This document shows positions 1 through 4,932 of a DNA stretch of 5,319 nt, one piece after another. Position numbers and translations under genes: made by a program. Origin of the DNA: Acidobacteriaceae bacterium (GTDB lineage Bacteria; Acidobacteriota; Terriglobia; Terriglobales; Acidobacteriaceae). Under the pieces are notes generated by a model. That model did no database searches. It saw nothing but the letters and a program-made list of their open reading frames with translations, and had not been told where the DNA came from. Every line of letters starts with the position of its first letter. The first letter of the stretch is position 1. The stretch spans positions 912 to 6,230 of the forward strand of contig PLBX01000378.1 in NCBI GenBank assembly GCA_003135495.1. Direction: 5' to 3'.

Positions 1-181
1 CGACGCAGAAAACGACTGCTTGTGCCAAGCGGAAGGCACGGCCCATAGGTTGATCCCCCGAAAAAAGCATTTCGGGCAATTATAGGGGTGGGCTACGGCG
101 CCAGCTAGTGCCTTTCGTTTTACCCTTCGGTCACTCTGGCCAAGCGGATGGAACTTCGGTTGCTAGCACCCGGGGTAAACT
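1..181. other. Gene-free left edge with small hairpins, downstream of recR
   Basis: No coding region is supportable here. Three short perfect hairpins are visible: GCAG/CTGC (5-8 with 16-19, 7-nt loop), GTGCC/GGCAC (22-26 with 35-39, loop AAGCGGAA) and CCCGAAA/TTTCGGG (57-63 with 70-76, loop AAAGCA). The minus strand has a TATAAT hexamer (79-84) but no good -35 partner. None of these is followed by a clear T-run in the recR direction, so I do not call a terminator for the dnaX-ybaB-recR unit. The first two hairpins sit back to back at the window edge and might belong to a structured RNA continuing to the left, but no tRNA, SRP or tmRNA signature is recognisable. Confidence 0.4.
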
Positions 182-781
182 CTACAGTTCCCGGCGGCCT
201 TCCATGGCCTTGAGCATGGTGACTTCGTCGGTATATTCGATGTCGCTCCCGACTGGAATTCCCATGGCGATGCGAGTGACGCGGAGGCCCTGACGTTTGA
301 GTTGCTGCGCGAGGTAGGTCGCTGTTGCCTCGCCCTCAACCGTGGGGTTGGTTGCGAGGATCACTTCTTCGAGGTCTCCGGCAGCGACGCGCGTCAGCAA
401 ATTTGCGATGCGGAGTTGGTCCGGGCCGACTCCATGCAAGGGTGAAATCGAGCCGTGCAGCACGTGGTAGACGCCGTTGAAATGCCGCGTTTTTTCGACG
501 GAAGAGATGTTCGTTGGTTCCTCTACCACGCACACAAGTTTTTGATTTCTGGTCGGGCTGCTGCAGTAAACGCAGGGATCGACGTCAGTGATGTTGTTGC
601 AGATGGAGCATAGGCGCAACTTGGCCTTAACGTCTCGGACGGCGGAGGCGAGAGATTCGGCATCGTCTTCGCTTGATCGCAGAATGTGAAAGGCGAGGCG
701 CTGCGCGCTCTTGCTGCCGATACCGGGCAGCTTCTTGAGTTCGTCGATCAGGCGGGTCATGGGTTCAGCAAAGCGGGACAT
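182..781 (-). CDS. recR: Recombination mediator protein RecR
   Basis: RecR, 199 aa, close to the roughly 200 aa usual for the family. In the cytoplasm it works with RecO (and RecF) to load RecA onto SSB-coated single-stranded DNA during gap repair. The domains are in canonical order. A helix-hairpin-helix with [14 protein letters not shown] lies at 18-31. A four-cysteine zinc site follows at C58, C61, C70 and C73. A TOPRIM domain begins at VCVVEEP (83-89, with acidic E87/E88) and contains [12 protein letters not shown] at 143-154. The C-terminal [10 protein letters not shown] motif (174-183) is also typical. The start at 779-781 places the helix-hairpin-helix at the usual distance from the N-terminus, but no Shine-Dalgarno sequence precedes it: AAAATCCCT lies directly upstream. 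It is the last gene of the dnaX-ybaB-recR cassette, 95 nt after ybaB, with a long hairpin in the gap. The stop is TAG. Identification is secure. Confidence 0.97.
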   Translation of the reverse strand: MSRFAEPMTRLIDELKKLPGIGSKSAQRLAFHILRSSEDDAESLASAVRDVKAKLRLCSICNNITDVDPCVYCSSPTRNQKLVCVVEEPTNISSVEKTRHFNGVYHVLHGSISPLHGVGPDQLRIANLLTRVAAGDLEEVILATNPTVEGEATATYLAQQLKRQGLRVTRIAMGIPVGSDIEYTDEVTMLKAMEGRREL

Positions 782-790
782 AGGGATTTT

Positions 791-880
791 GTAATTTTGT
801 AATCGAGCAATTTGGTAATTTGAAACGGCTGGTTTTGGGATCAGATTACAAATTACTAAATTACGAGATTGCCAAATTAG
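791..880. repeat. Long octamer-built inverted repeat between ybaB and recR
   Basis: Arms 791-822 and 849-880 pair at 25 of 32 positions around a 26-nt loop. Two further positions would be G-U pairs in RNA. Each arm is itself an imperfect tandem of four 8-nt units of the type GTAATTTG. The units in the left arm begin at 791, 799, 807 and 815. The right arm, read on the minus strand, contains the ybaB stop codon (877-879). The left arm ends nine bases before the recR start codon. In the operon transcript this would form a long A/U-rich hairpin filling the whole ybaB-recR gap. There is no trailing U-run, so it does not look like a standard terminator. It resembles the element at 1185-1292 in design. 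Confidence 0.8.
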
Positions 881-1179
881 AACATGCCTCCCAGTCCGCC
901 TAGCATGCCGCCGAGACTTGATTGCATGGTTTGATCAACCTTTCTTGCGGCTTCGTTGAGGGCGGCCATGACGAGATCCTGGAGCATTTCCACGTCGCCG
1001 GCTTTCACTGCCTCGGGATCGATTTTGATTCCGAGCACCTGTTTGCGGCCGTCCATTTTGACGGTGACTGTCCCGCCACCAGAGGAGGCCTCGACGATGG
1101 TTTGCTCCATCTTCTTCTGCAGCGTCTCGTACTGCTGCTTCGCCTGCGACATGAGTTCCTGCAAATTGAATCCGGACAT
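877..1179 (-). CDS. ybaB: YbaB/EbfC family nucleoid-associated protein
   Basis: A small 100-aa protein of the YbaB/EbfC family, which forms tweezer-like dimers that bind DNA and coat the nucleoid. In many bacteria it is encoded between dnaX and recR, as here. The N-terminus (about 1-30, [20 protein letters not shown]) is a helical, coiled-coil-prone segment. A central beta region follows ([20 protein letters not shown], 36-55), matching the family pattern of V-x-V-x-G followed by V-x-x-I-x-I-D-P. A C-terminal helix (62-84, with [10 protein letters not shown]) comes next. The tail [14 protein letters not shown] (87-100) is glycine- and methionine-rich, as is common in the family. The start at 1177-1179 gives the full domain, but it has no Shine-Dalgarno sequence: CTTTTCCT precedes it. 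The gene lies 115 nt downstream of dnaX and 95 nt upstream of recR. Both gaps are occupied by octamer-type hairpins, and its TAA stop lies inside one arm. Confidence 0.95.
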   Translation of the reverse strand: MSGFNLQELMSQAKQQYETLQKKMEQTIVEASSGGGTVTVKMDGRKQVLGIKIDPEAVKAGDVEMLQDLVMAALNEAARKVDQTMQSSLGGMLGGLGGMF

Positions 1180-1184
1180 AGGAA

Positions 1185-1292
1185 AAGCATCGGGTGATCG
1201 GATAATCGGGTCATCGGGTGATTGAAGTTCAAAAGCAAAGTCGCTTGCTTTTCAATCACCCGATGACCCGATCTCACGATCATCCGATCATG
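1185..1292. repeat. Long octamer-built inverted repeat between dnaX and ybaB
   Basis: The arms contain a perfect 22-bp inverted repeat (1205-1226 with 1251-1272) around a 24-nt loop. They extend imperfectly outward to 1185 and 1292, with 34 of 42 positions matched. Each arm is an imperfect tandem of 8-nt units of the form ATCGGGTG: units start at 1189, 1197, 1205 and 1213, and a partial unit follows at 1221. The loop carries its own small hairpin, AAAAGCAA/TTGCTTTT (1231-1238 with 1245-1252), which competes for two bases of the main stem. The element begins two bases after the dnaX stop codon in the transcript and ends five bases before the ybaB start. No U-run follows, so a classical terminator is unlikely. 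It could be an RNA processing or stability element, or simply a dispersed repeat. Confidence 0.88.
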
Positions 1293-1294
1293 TT

Positions 1295-3232
1295 CTATCC
1301 TTTCTCGCGATAGTCGATGACGGTACGAATCTCGGCTTTGAATTTTTCCTGCATGCGTTGCACGATGGGATCCTGTTCCGCGCGGCTGCGTGCGCTTCCA
1401 TTCGCTGCGGGACGGCGCGCGGGAGAAGCGGCCTGCGCGACCCCTCCGGGCTCAACCAGCATTTTTATCGGACGTCCGGCCATGCCACTGGCGGCGGCGC
1501 CTGCGATGCGGCGAGCGTCGGCAGTGAATGACATTTCGATCATGGTGCTCGATGCCGGCACTTTGGCGAGCAGCGAATTTCCGTTTAAACTCCACTCCGC
1601 TGTCTCGAGGAGTGAAACCAGCATCATCTGATTGCTGAGAGCGGCGAGCGCGGCGTCTCGCAGCGACTGCGCATTGACTTCAGGCTTGGCGCTGCTGCTG
1701 CGCTCCGAGATTTCAGTTCGCGCGTCGGGATTCGCATCAGGCTGCCGATCGGCTTCCTGGGGCAACTCAGCGACCGCCAGCGCCGCCGAGCCCATATTCA
1801 CGGCATTAGCGCTCGATGCTGTCGTTGGTCCGGCGATCGGTGTTGTTTGGGTGGCGCGGACACTCCTGTCCGCGATTGCTGGTTGCTCGCCAAGCGCTTC
1901 AGACTTAGGAGTCCCCTTGCGGGCGGAATCGGCTGCGAATGGCGACACAGTGTTCGATCGCGCAGACGCCAGCGCCTCATTGCGCCGCGGCTCTTGCGTC
2001 GCTGATGGCGCCGATCCGAAAGAATGGGAGGCAACTGGCGCTGCTAACACCGGCCTTGGTGCGGTGCGAACTGGCGAAGAGGCCGGTGAAGATGCTGACG
2101 CTCCAAGGTCGCTCAGCAATTGCTCAATCGGCAGCAGACGCTGAGCATGCGCCATCTTCAACAGTCCGAGTTCGAGGTGAAAGCGCTGCTCCTGGCGGTA
2201 TCCGAGCTCGCCGTGGGTGCGCAGCATGATCTGCAAATGCCGCGCCAACTCTTCTTCGCTGAATAATTCGGCGATGCGAGCGACGCGTGCGCGTTCGTCG
2301 GATGAAATCTGGAGCAGGGCGGAATCCTGTCCCGCAATCTTTGCCACCGTTACATTGCGCAGGAAGCGCACTAACTGACGCGCAAAATGGGTGGGGCTGT
2401 GGCCTTCGCCGATCAGTTCGTCGACGAGGACAAGAATTTTTTCGCTGGCACTTTCAGAGACTGACTGCATTACGGTTTCGAGCGCGGCTGCCGGGGCAGA
2501 GCCGATCAGGCTGCGAACCGAATCGAGCGTCAGATGATCTGACGTGGAAGCGATGGCTTGGTCGAGGATGGAGAGCGCGTCGCGCAGGGAGCCATCTCCC
2601 GCTTCGGCTAAGAGCGCGAGCGCGTCGTCATCGGCGGGAATTTTTTCCTGCGTGACGATGTCGCGCAGTTGTCCCATGATGTCATCGAACTTGACAGCTC
2701 TAAAACTGAAGTGCTGGCAGCGGGAACGAATGGTCTGCGGAATGTCTTCCGGTTGCGTCGTGGCCATCATGAAAACGACGTGGCTGGGTGGCTCTTCGAG
2801 CGTCTTGAGCAGGGCGTTGAAGGCGGCGTCGGTGATCTGGTGCGCCTCATCGAGGATGTAGATTTTGAAGCGGTCGCGTGCCGGACGGTAGCGCGCGGCC
2901 TCGCGCAATTCCCGGATTTCGTCAATGCCGCGATTGCTGGCGGCGTCGATTTCGATCACGTCGACGGCGTTGCCGGCTCGAATTTCGGTGCAGGACTCGC
3001 AGATGCCGCAGGGCTCGGTGGGAGGCTTTTCGGCAGAACGGCAATTGAGCGCCATTGCCAGGATGCGGGCGACGGTGGTCTTGCCGATGCCGCGATGTCC
3101 GCTGAAGATGTAGCCGTGCGCGATTCGTTCCTGCGCGATGGCGTTTTGCAGGGTGCGGGTGACGTGCTCCTGGCCGATGACGTCAGAGAATTTCTGCGGC
3201 CGATATTTACGCGCCAGAACCTGATAGCTCAT
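1295..3232 (-). CDS. dnaX: DNA polymerase III subunit tau/gamma
   Basis: DnaX, 645 aa, the ATPase of the clamp loader that places the beta clamp on DNA and, through tau, tethers the polymerase cores. The N-terminal AAA+ module is complete. It has the family opening YQVLARKYRPQKFSDVIGQ (3-21), Walker A GHRGIGKT (45-52), the structural zinc cysteines C64, C75, C78 and C81, Walker B with DEAH (128-131), sensor 1 around ATTQ (157-160), the arginine-finger SRC motif (170-172) and sensor 2 GDGSLRDALS (212-221). A helical collar domain follows to about 370. A long Ala/Ser/Pro-rich linker spans about 376-520, and a variable C-terminal domain (520-645) probably binds polymerase. The start at 3230-3232 is supported by the conserved N-terminus and a weak AGGGA five bases upstream. 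I see no E. coli-like A AAA AAG slippery site in frame, so a separate gamma product is not evident. It is the first gene of the cassette with ybaB and recR. The linker includes a palindromic repeat (1855-1874). Confidence 0.98.
   Translation of the reverse strand: MSYQVLARKYRPQKFSDVIGQEHVTRTLQNAIAQERIAHGYIFSGHRGIGKTTVARILAMALNCRSAEKPPTEPCGICESCTEIRAGNAVDVIEIDAASNRGIDEIRELREAARYRPARDRFKIYILDEAHQITDAAFNALLKTLEEPPSHVVFMMATTQPEDIPQTIRSRCQHFSFRAVKFDDIMGQLRDIVTQEKIPADDDALALLAEAGDGSLRDALSILDQAIASTSDHLTLDSVRSLIGSAPAAALETVMQSVSESASEKILVLVDELIGEGHSPTHFARQLVRFLRNVTVAKIAGQDSALLQISSDERARVARIAELFSEEELARHLQIMLRTHGELGYRQEQRFHLELGLLKMAHAQRLLPIEQLLSDLGASASSPASSPVRTAPRPVLAAPVASHSFGSAPSATQEPRRNEALASARSNTVSPFAADSARKGTPKSEALGEQPAIADRSVRATQTTPIAGPTTASSANAVNMGSAALAVAELPQEADRQPDANPDARTEISERSSSAKPEVNAQSLRDAALAALSNQMMLVSLLETAEWSLNGNSLLAKVPASSTMIEMSFTADARRIAGAAASGMAGRPIKMLVEPGGVAQAASPARRPAANGSARSRAEQDPIVQRMQEKFKAEIRTVIDYREKG
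1855..1874. repeat. Palindromic repeat inside the dnaX linker coding sequence
   Basis: CGCGGACA (1855-1862) and TGTCCGCG (1867-1874) form perfect 8-bp arms around the loop CTCC. The palindrome lies in frame in dnaX and encodes roughly ADRSVRA, at about residues 454-460, within the low-complexity linker. In style it resembles the intergenic hairpins at 3286-3307 and 3488-3509, which are also GC-rich arms with tiny loops. I infer insertion of a dispersed repeat at a permissive site of the protein. Chance within a GC-rich linker cannot be excluded. Confidence 0.6.
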
Positions 3233-3243
3233 CCGAATCCCTG

Positions 3244-3249
3244 ATTATA
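3244..3249 (-). promoter_or_regulatory. Possible -10 hexamer upstream of dnaX
   Basis: The minus strand reads TATAAT exactly, 11 bases before the dnaX start codon. No -35 resembling TTGACA lies at the proper distance; the sequence there is GC-rich and overlaps the CGGCTTTAGCTG repeat. If it is used, the leader would be only a few bases long and would exclude most of the AGGGA ribosome site. It may therefore be a chance match. Confidence 0.2.
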
Positions 3250-3266
3250 CAACCCGGGTAGAGGAG

Positions 3267-3278
3267 CGGCTTTAGCTG
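3267..3278 (-). repeat. Degenerate CGGCTAAAGCCG-type palindrome
   Basis: CGGCTTTAGCTG differs at one position from the reverse complement of the CGGCTAAAGCCG words found further right. It directly precedes the first copy of the GAGACGGGGC hairpin repeat, so the two may form one composite element. Confidence 0.45.
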
Positions 3279-3280
3279 TG

Positions 3281-3327
3281 GAGGGGAGACGGGGCAAGCC
3301 CCGTCTCTACACATTTCTGTTGCCGAA
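3281..3327 (+). repeat. Hairpin-bearing direct repeat, copy 1
   Basis: The first 30 bases (3281-3310) are identical to 3483-3512. Similarity continues through a TTCTGTYGCCGAA tail to 3327, with a few differences. Inside is a perfect 10-bp stem, GAGACGGGGC/GCCCCGTCTC (3286-3295 with 3298-3307), with only AA between the arms. The structure is that of a small REP-like dispersed palindrome. Confidence 0.88.
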
Positions 3328-3398
3328 AAATTCAAAGCGTCAGGGCATCGCTAAACAGCCGCGCAATGTGTTTCCCGAGCTTAGAGTGCGCCCCTCAG

Positions 3399-3447
3399 CG
3401 GCTAAAGCCGCATTGGTTTTGCGGGACTTACGGCGCGGCTAAAGCCG
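3399..3447 (+). repeat. Pair of CGGCTAAAGCCG palindromes
   Basis: The 12-mer CGGCTAAAGCCG occurs exactly at 3399-3410 and again at 3436-3447. Both are inverted repeats (CGGCT-AA-AGCCG); the first extends by one more base pair on each side. The spacing of 37 bases and the same orientation suggest one composite repeat of two stem-loops, roughly 3385-3460. It lies between the two copies of the GAGACGGGGC hairpin repeat. Confidence 0.8.
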
Positions 3448-3482
3448 TGGCGCTTCAAAACAAAGGTCAAAATCAGGGCTGA

Positions 3483-3528
3483 GAGGGGAGACGGGGCAAG
3501 CCCCGTCTCTACAGATTCTGTCGCCGAA
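3483..3528 (+). repeat. Hairpin-bearing direct repeat, copy 2
   Basis: Second copy of the 3281-3327 repeat, 202 bases downstream in the same orientation. It has the same perfect 10-bp stem (3488-3497 with 3500-3509) and a tail that differs from copy 1 by a single-base gap and a few substitutions. The divergence is confined to the tail, so the stem is the conserved part. Confidence 0.88.
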
Positions 3529-3567
3529 CACGGCTATTGCGCGGTCGGATGCTTGGGGGTACCCTCG

Positions 3568-3587
3568 TAGACCGAGTTTTAGACCGA
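3568..3587 (+). promoter_or_regulatory. Tandem TAGACCGA repeat before the STAS gene
   Basis: TAGACCGA occurs at 3568-3575 and 3580-3587, separated by GTTT, giving a 12-nt centre-to-centre spacing. The second copy runs straight into the purine-rich ribosome site. A direct repeat in this position could be an operator or a site for translational control. No regulator family can be named from it. Confidence 0.35.
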
Positions 3588-3595
3588 AGGGGGAG
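3587..3595 (+). promoter_or_regulatory. Ribosome binding site that decides the STAS start
   Basis: AAGGGGGAG ends ten bases before the ATG at 3606. It argues for that start over the upstream in-frame TTG at 3537, which has no such site and would add 23 arginine-rich residues unlike a STAS domain. Confidence 0.6.
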
Positions 3596-3605
3596 ACGTA
3601 GCATT

Positions 3606-3959
3606 ATGCAACTAAGAATGAGTACACGAACCATGAATGGGGTCATGCTGGTGGATTGCAGCGGGCGGCTTGTGTTTGGCGAAGAATCGGCGGCTCTGCG
3701 CGAAACTGTTAAAAGCGCATTAGCTCAGAGTCCCAATGTTGTGCTGAATCTCAGCGAAGTGAATTTCATCGATAGCGGTGGCCTTGGAACTCTGGTCGCG
3801 CTTTATACCACTGCGCGCAACGCGGGCGGAGCGGTGAAGCTTGCCAGCCTCAGCAAGAGAGTGGGCGATCTGCTTCAAGTGACCAAGCTGCTGACAATAT
3901 TTGAAGTGTTTGACGACGAAGAAATGGCGGCTCGGTCGTTTCTGACGGAAGCTGCTTAG
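3606..3959 (+). CDS. Single STAS-domain protein, anti-anti-sigma factor type
   Basis: From the ATG at 3606 the product is 117 aa, the length of a lone STAS domain such as SpoIIAA or RsbV. These proteins bind and sequester an anti-sigma kinase, freeing its sigma factor, and are switched off by serine phosphorylation. The visible core is a first strand pair GVMLVDCSGRLVF (12-24), VVLNLSEVNFIDSGGLGTLVALY (45-67) and then the AGGAVKLASLSKRVGDLL segment (73-90). D56-S57 in IDSGGLG aligns with the Asp-Ser of SpoIIAA (phosphorylated Ser58) and RsbV (Ser56), so the phosphorylation site is present. The following residue is Gly rather than the Ser or Thr of those Bacillus proteins. No anti-sigma kinase, phosphatase or sigma gene is nearby, so the partner is unknown and the sigma-factor role is inferred from the family. 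Some such proteins act in other switches. It is monocistronic by layout. Confidence 0.9.
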   Translation: MQLRMSTRTMNGVMLVDCSGRLVFGEESAALRETVKSALAQSPNVVLNLSEVNFIDSGGLGTLVALYTTARNAGGAVKLASLSKRVGDLLQVTKLLTIFEVFDDEEMAARSFLTEAA

Positions 3960-3966
3960 GCAGTGC

Positions 3967-3990
3967 GCCGGGCCTCAACTAAGACCCGGC
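3967..3990. terminator. Hairpin in the gap between convergent genes
   Basis: GCCGGG (3967-3972) pairs with CCCGGC (3985-3990) around a 12-nt loop. It lies seven bases after the STAS stop codon, in the gap where the STAS and lipoprotein genes converge. The plus strand is followed by TGCTGTAATT, not by a true T-run, so it is a weak intrinsic terminator at best. Position is the main argument. Confidence 0.4.
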
Positions 3991-4041
3991 TGCTGTAATT
4001 CATGCTGCACTGAGATGTGCCGTGTTCGCTTGGCAGAGTGG

Positions 4042-4770
4042 TTAATTCAAATCACTCAACTCGACAGCCAGCGAATTGAGCGATGACCCATTCTGGACGT
4101 CGGTAAGCACCAGCGTGCGAATCGAGTTAGTGGGCGAGGGCAGAACCTGGCTGAAGATGGGGTTCGTCGTTCCCGTTGAAGTTACATACATCGTGTAACC
4201 GCTGCCCAGGGAATTGAAGGGAAACGTGATGTAGCCGCTCGCTTGAGTGTAGGCAAGCGCTGAAATGGTCGCTGGAGGCTGGATTCCGCCGTTGCCTCCA
4301 TTCGCAATGATGTAAATATCCACGGCGGCGTTTTGAGTGCTGGGGGCGGCGTTGATTACGCGAAATTCCACATCGCCGACTGCGGGCACCGTGTTGTTGT
4401 CAGGTATTGATAACAGTTGTACTGCGCTGCCATTGGTTCCAGTGATAGTACCGGTCGCAACCAAGGTGTACTGCGCCGAACCCAGGCTGGCGCTCGAACT
4501 GAAAACCTGAGTCGTGGTTCCAGTGTTGACACCCGCGATCGTCACACTTCCGGAAGAGGTTTTGGTATAGCCAGAGGATGGCTGATAACCAAAAAAACCG
4601 ACATCGGTAAATATTTTCCCACCGTTCACTTCTATATCCAACGGGGTTGCATCGTCGCGGATGGCGTTAACGAAACGAATCTGCGTTGAACTGGATCCGC
4701 AACTGGTGATGAACACGCTCAGCGCGGTGAGCGCCAATAGGAAGGACAGGGCTTTCAAGAAGCGAAGCAT
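4042..4770 (-). CDS. DUF4397-type lipoprotein
   Basis: From the ATG at 4768-4770 the product is 242 aa. The N-terminus MLRFLKALSFLLALTALS is a typical signal peptide leading to the lipobox ITSC (21-24), so it should be lipidated on Cys24 and exported. The mature part resembles two tandem DUF4397-like beta repeats. One starts at IRFVNAIRDDATPLDIEVNG (31-50) and the other at VEFRVINAAPSTQNAAVDIY (134-153). Both show the pattern R-x-V-N-A, then a strand D-I-x-x, then a later SGY (66-68 and 178-180). The chain is rich in Ser, Thr, Gly and Asn, with no visible catalytic motif. The function of such proteins is not established; a cell-surface or adhesion role is a guess. A longer in-frame ATG at 4834-4836 would put 22 extra residues before the signal peptide and has no good ribosome site, so I reject it. 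The gene converges with the STAS gene and diverges from ATL. Confidence 0.85.
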   Translation of the reverse strand: MLRFLKALSFLLALTALSVFITSCGSSSTQIRFVNAIRDDATPLDIEVNGGKIFTDVGFFGYQPSSGYTKTSSGSVTIAGVNTGTTTQVFSSSASLGSAQYTLVATGTITGTNGSAVQLLSIPDNNTVPAVGDVEFRVINAAPSTQNAAVDIYIIANGGNGGIQPPATISALAYTQASGYITFPFNSLGSGYTMYVTSTGTTNPIFSQVLPSPTNSIRTLVLTDVQNGSSLNSLAVELSDLN

Positions 4771-4776
4771 AAGGGT

Positions 4777-4781
4777 TCTCC
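4777..4781 (-). promoter_or_regulatory. Ribosome binding site deciding the lipoprotein start
   Basis: The minus strand reads GGAGA six bases before the ATG at 4768-4770. This supports the shorter start, which places the signal peptide at the N-terminus. Confidence 0.7.
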
Positions 4782-4889
4782 AAAAGGCAGTTTTGGTCGT
4801 TAACAGATTCATGGGATGCATGTATCGTAATCGCAAGTTTCATGCGGGTGTGTAAAATTTTGTATTCGTGCATCCAGGTATACATCGTC

Positions 4890-4907
4890 GAGGAGAAATT
4901 GTTTCTC
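4890..4907 (+). promoter_or_regulatory. GAGGAG motif overlapping a small hairpin in the ATL leader
   Basis: GAGGAG (4890-4895) is the only strong Shine-Dalgarno-like sequence upstream of the ATL gene, but it is 37 bases before the ATG at 4933 and 19 before the in-frame TTG at 4915. Its 3' half lies in the hairpin GAGAAA/TTTCTC (4893-4898 with 4902-4907, loop TTG). It could mask a ribosome site or be incidental. Confidence 0.3.
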
Positions 4908-4932
4908 GCGAGCGTTGATCGCAAAATTGTTT

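Larger units (their letters stand above)
3233..3605. other. 373-nt divergent intergenic region, repeat-rich
   Basis: No open reading frame with coding character is visible between the divergent dnaX and STAS genes. Most of the region is repeats: two copies of a hairpin-bearing repeat of about 46 bp, and palindromes of the CGGCTAAAGCCG type. The remaining ends should contain the promoters of both genes. The stretch 3328-3394 shows nothing recognisable. Confidence 0.7.

Noticed and set aside
24..148. Ten-base direct repeat GCCAAGCGGA at 24-33 and 139-148
   Set aside because: A ten-base match is expected by chance several times in a window of this size, and the flanks do not extend it.
119..179. 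TTTACCC/GGGTAAA pairing after recR as a terminator
   Set aside because: The stem is only 7 bp with a 47-nt loop and no T-run.
1632..2144. Long plus-strand open frames opposite dnaX
   Set aside because: They are antisense shadows of the GC-rich dnaX linker with no recognisable domain or ribosome site, while the minus-strand frame encodes a complete DnaX.
2635..2660. A-runs in dnaX (GAA AAA ATT, also near 2437-2447, and GAA AAA TTC near 1341-1350) as a programmed frameshift site for gamma
   Set aside because: The runs are in the wrong phase for an A AAA AAG slippery heptamer and too short for Thermus-like transcript slippage. No early -1 frame stop with a stimulating hairpin was recognised.
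3281..3528. Repeats in the dnaX-STAS gap as a CRISPR array
   Set aside because: There are only two copies about 200 bp apart, with no regular spacers and no cas genes.
3537..3605. Upstream TTG start adding 23 residues to the STAS protein
   Set aside because: The extension is arginine-rich, has no ribosome site and overlaps the tandem TAGACCGA box. The ATG at 3606 has AAGGGGGAG upstream.
4027..4053. TGGCAGAGTGGTTAAT resembling a tRNA D-arm
   Set aside because: No pairing acceptor, anticodon or T-arm follows, and the sequence runs straight into the lipoprotein coding region.
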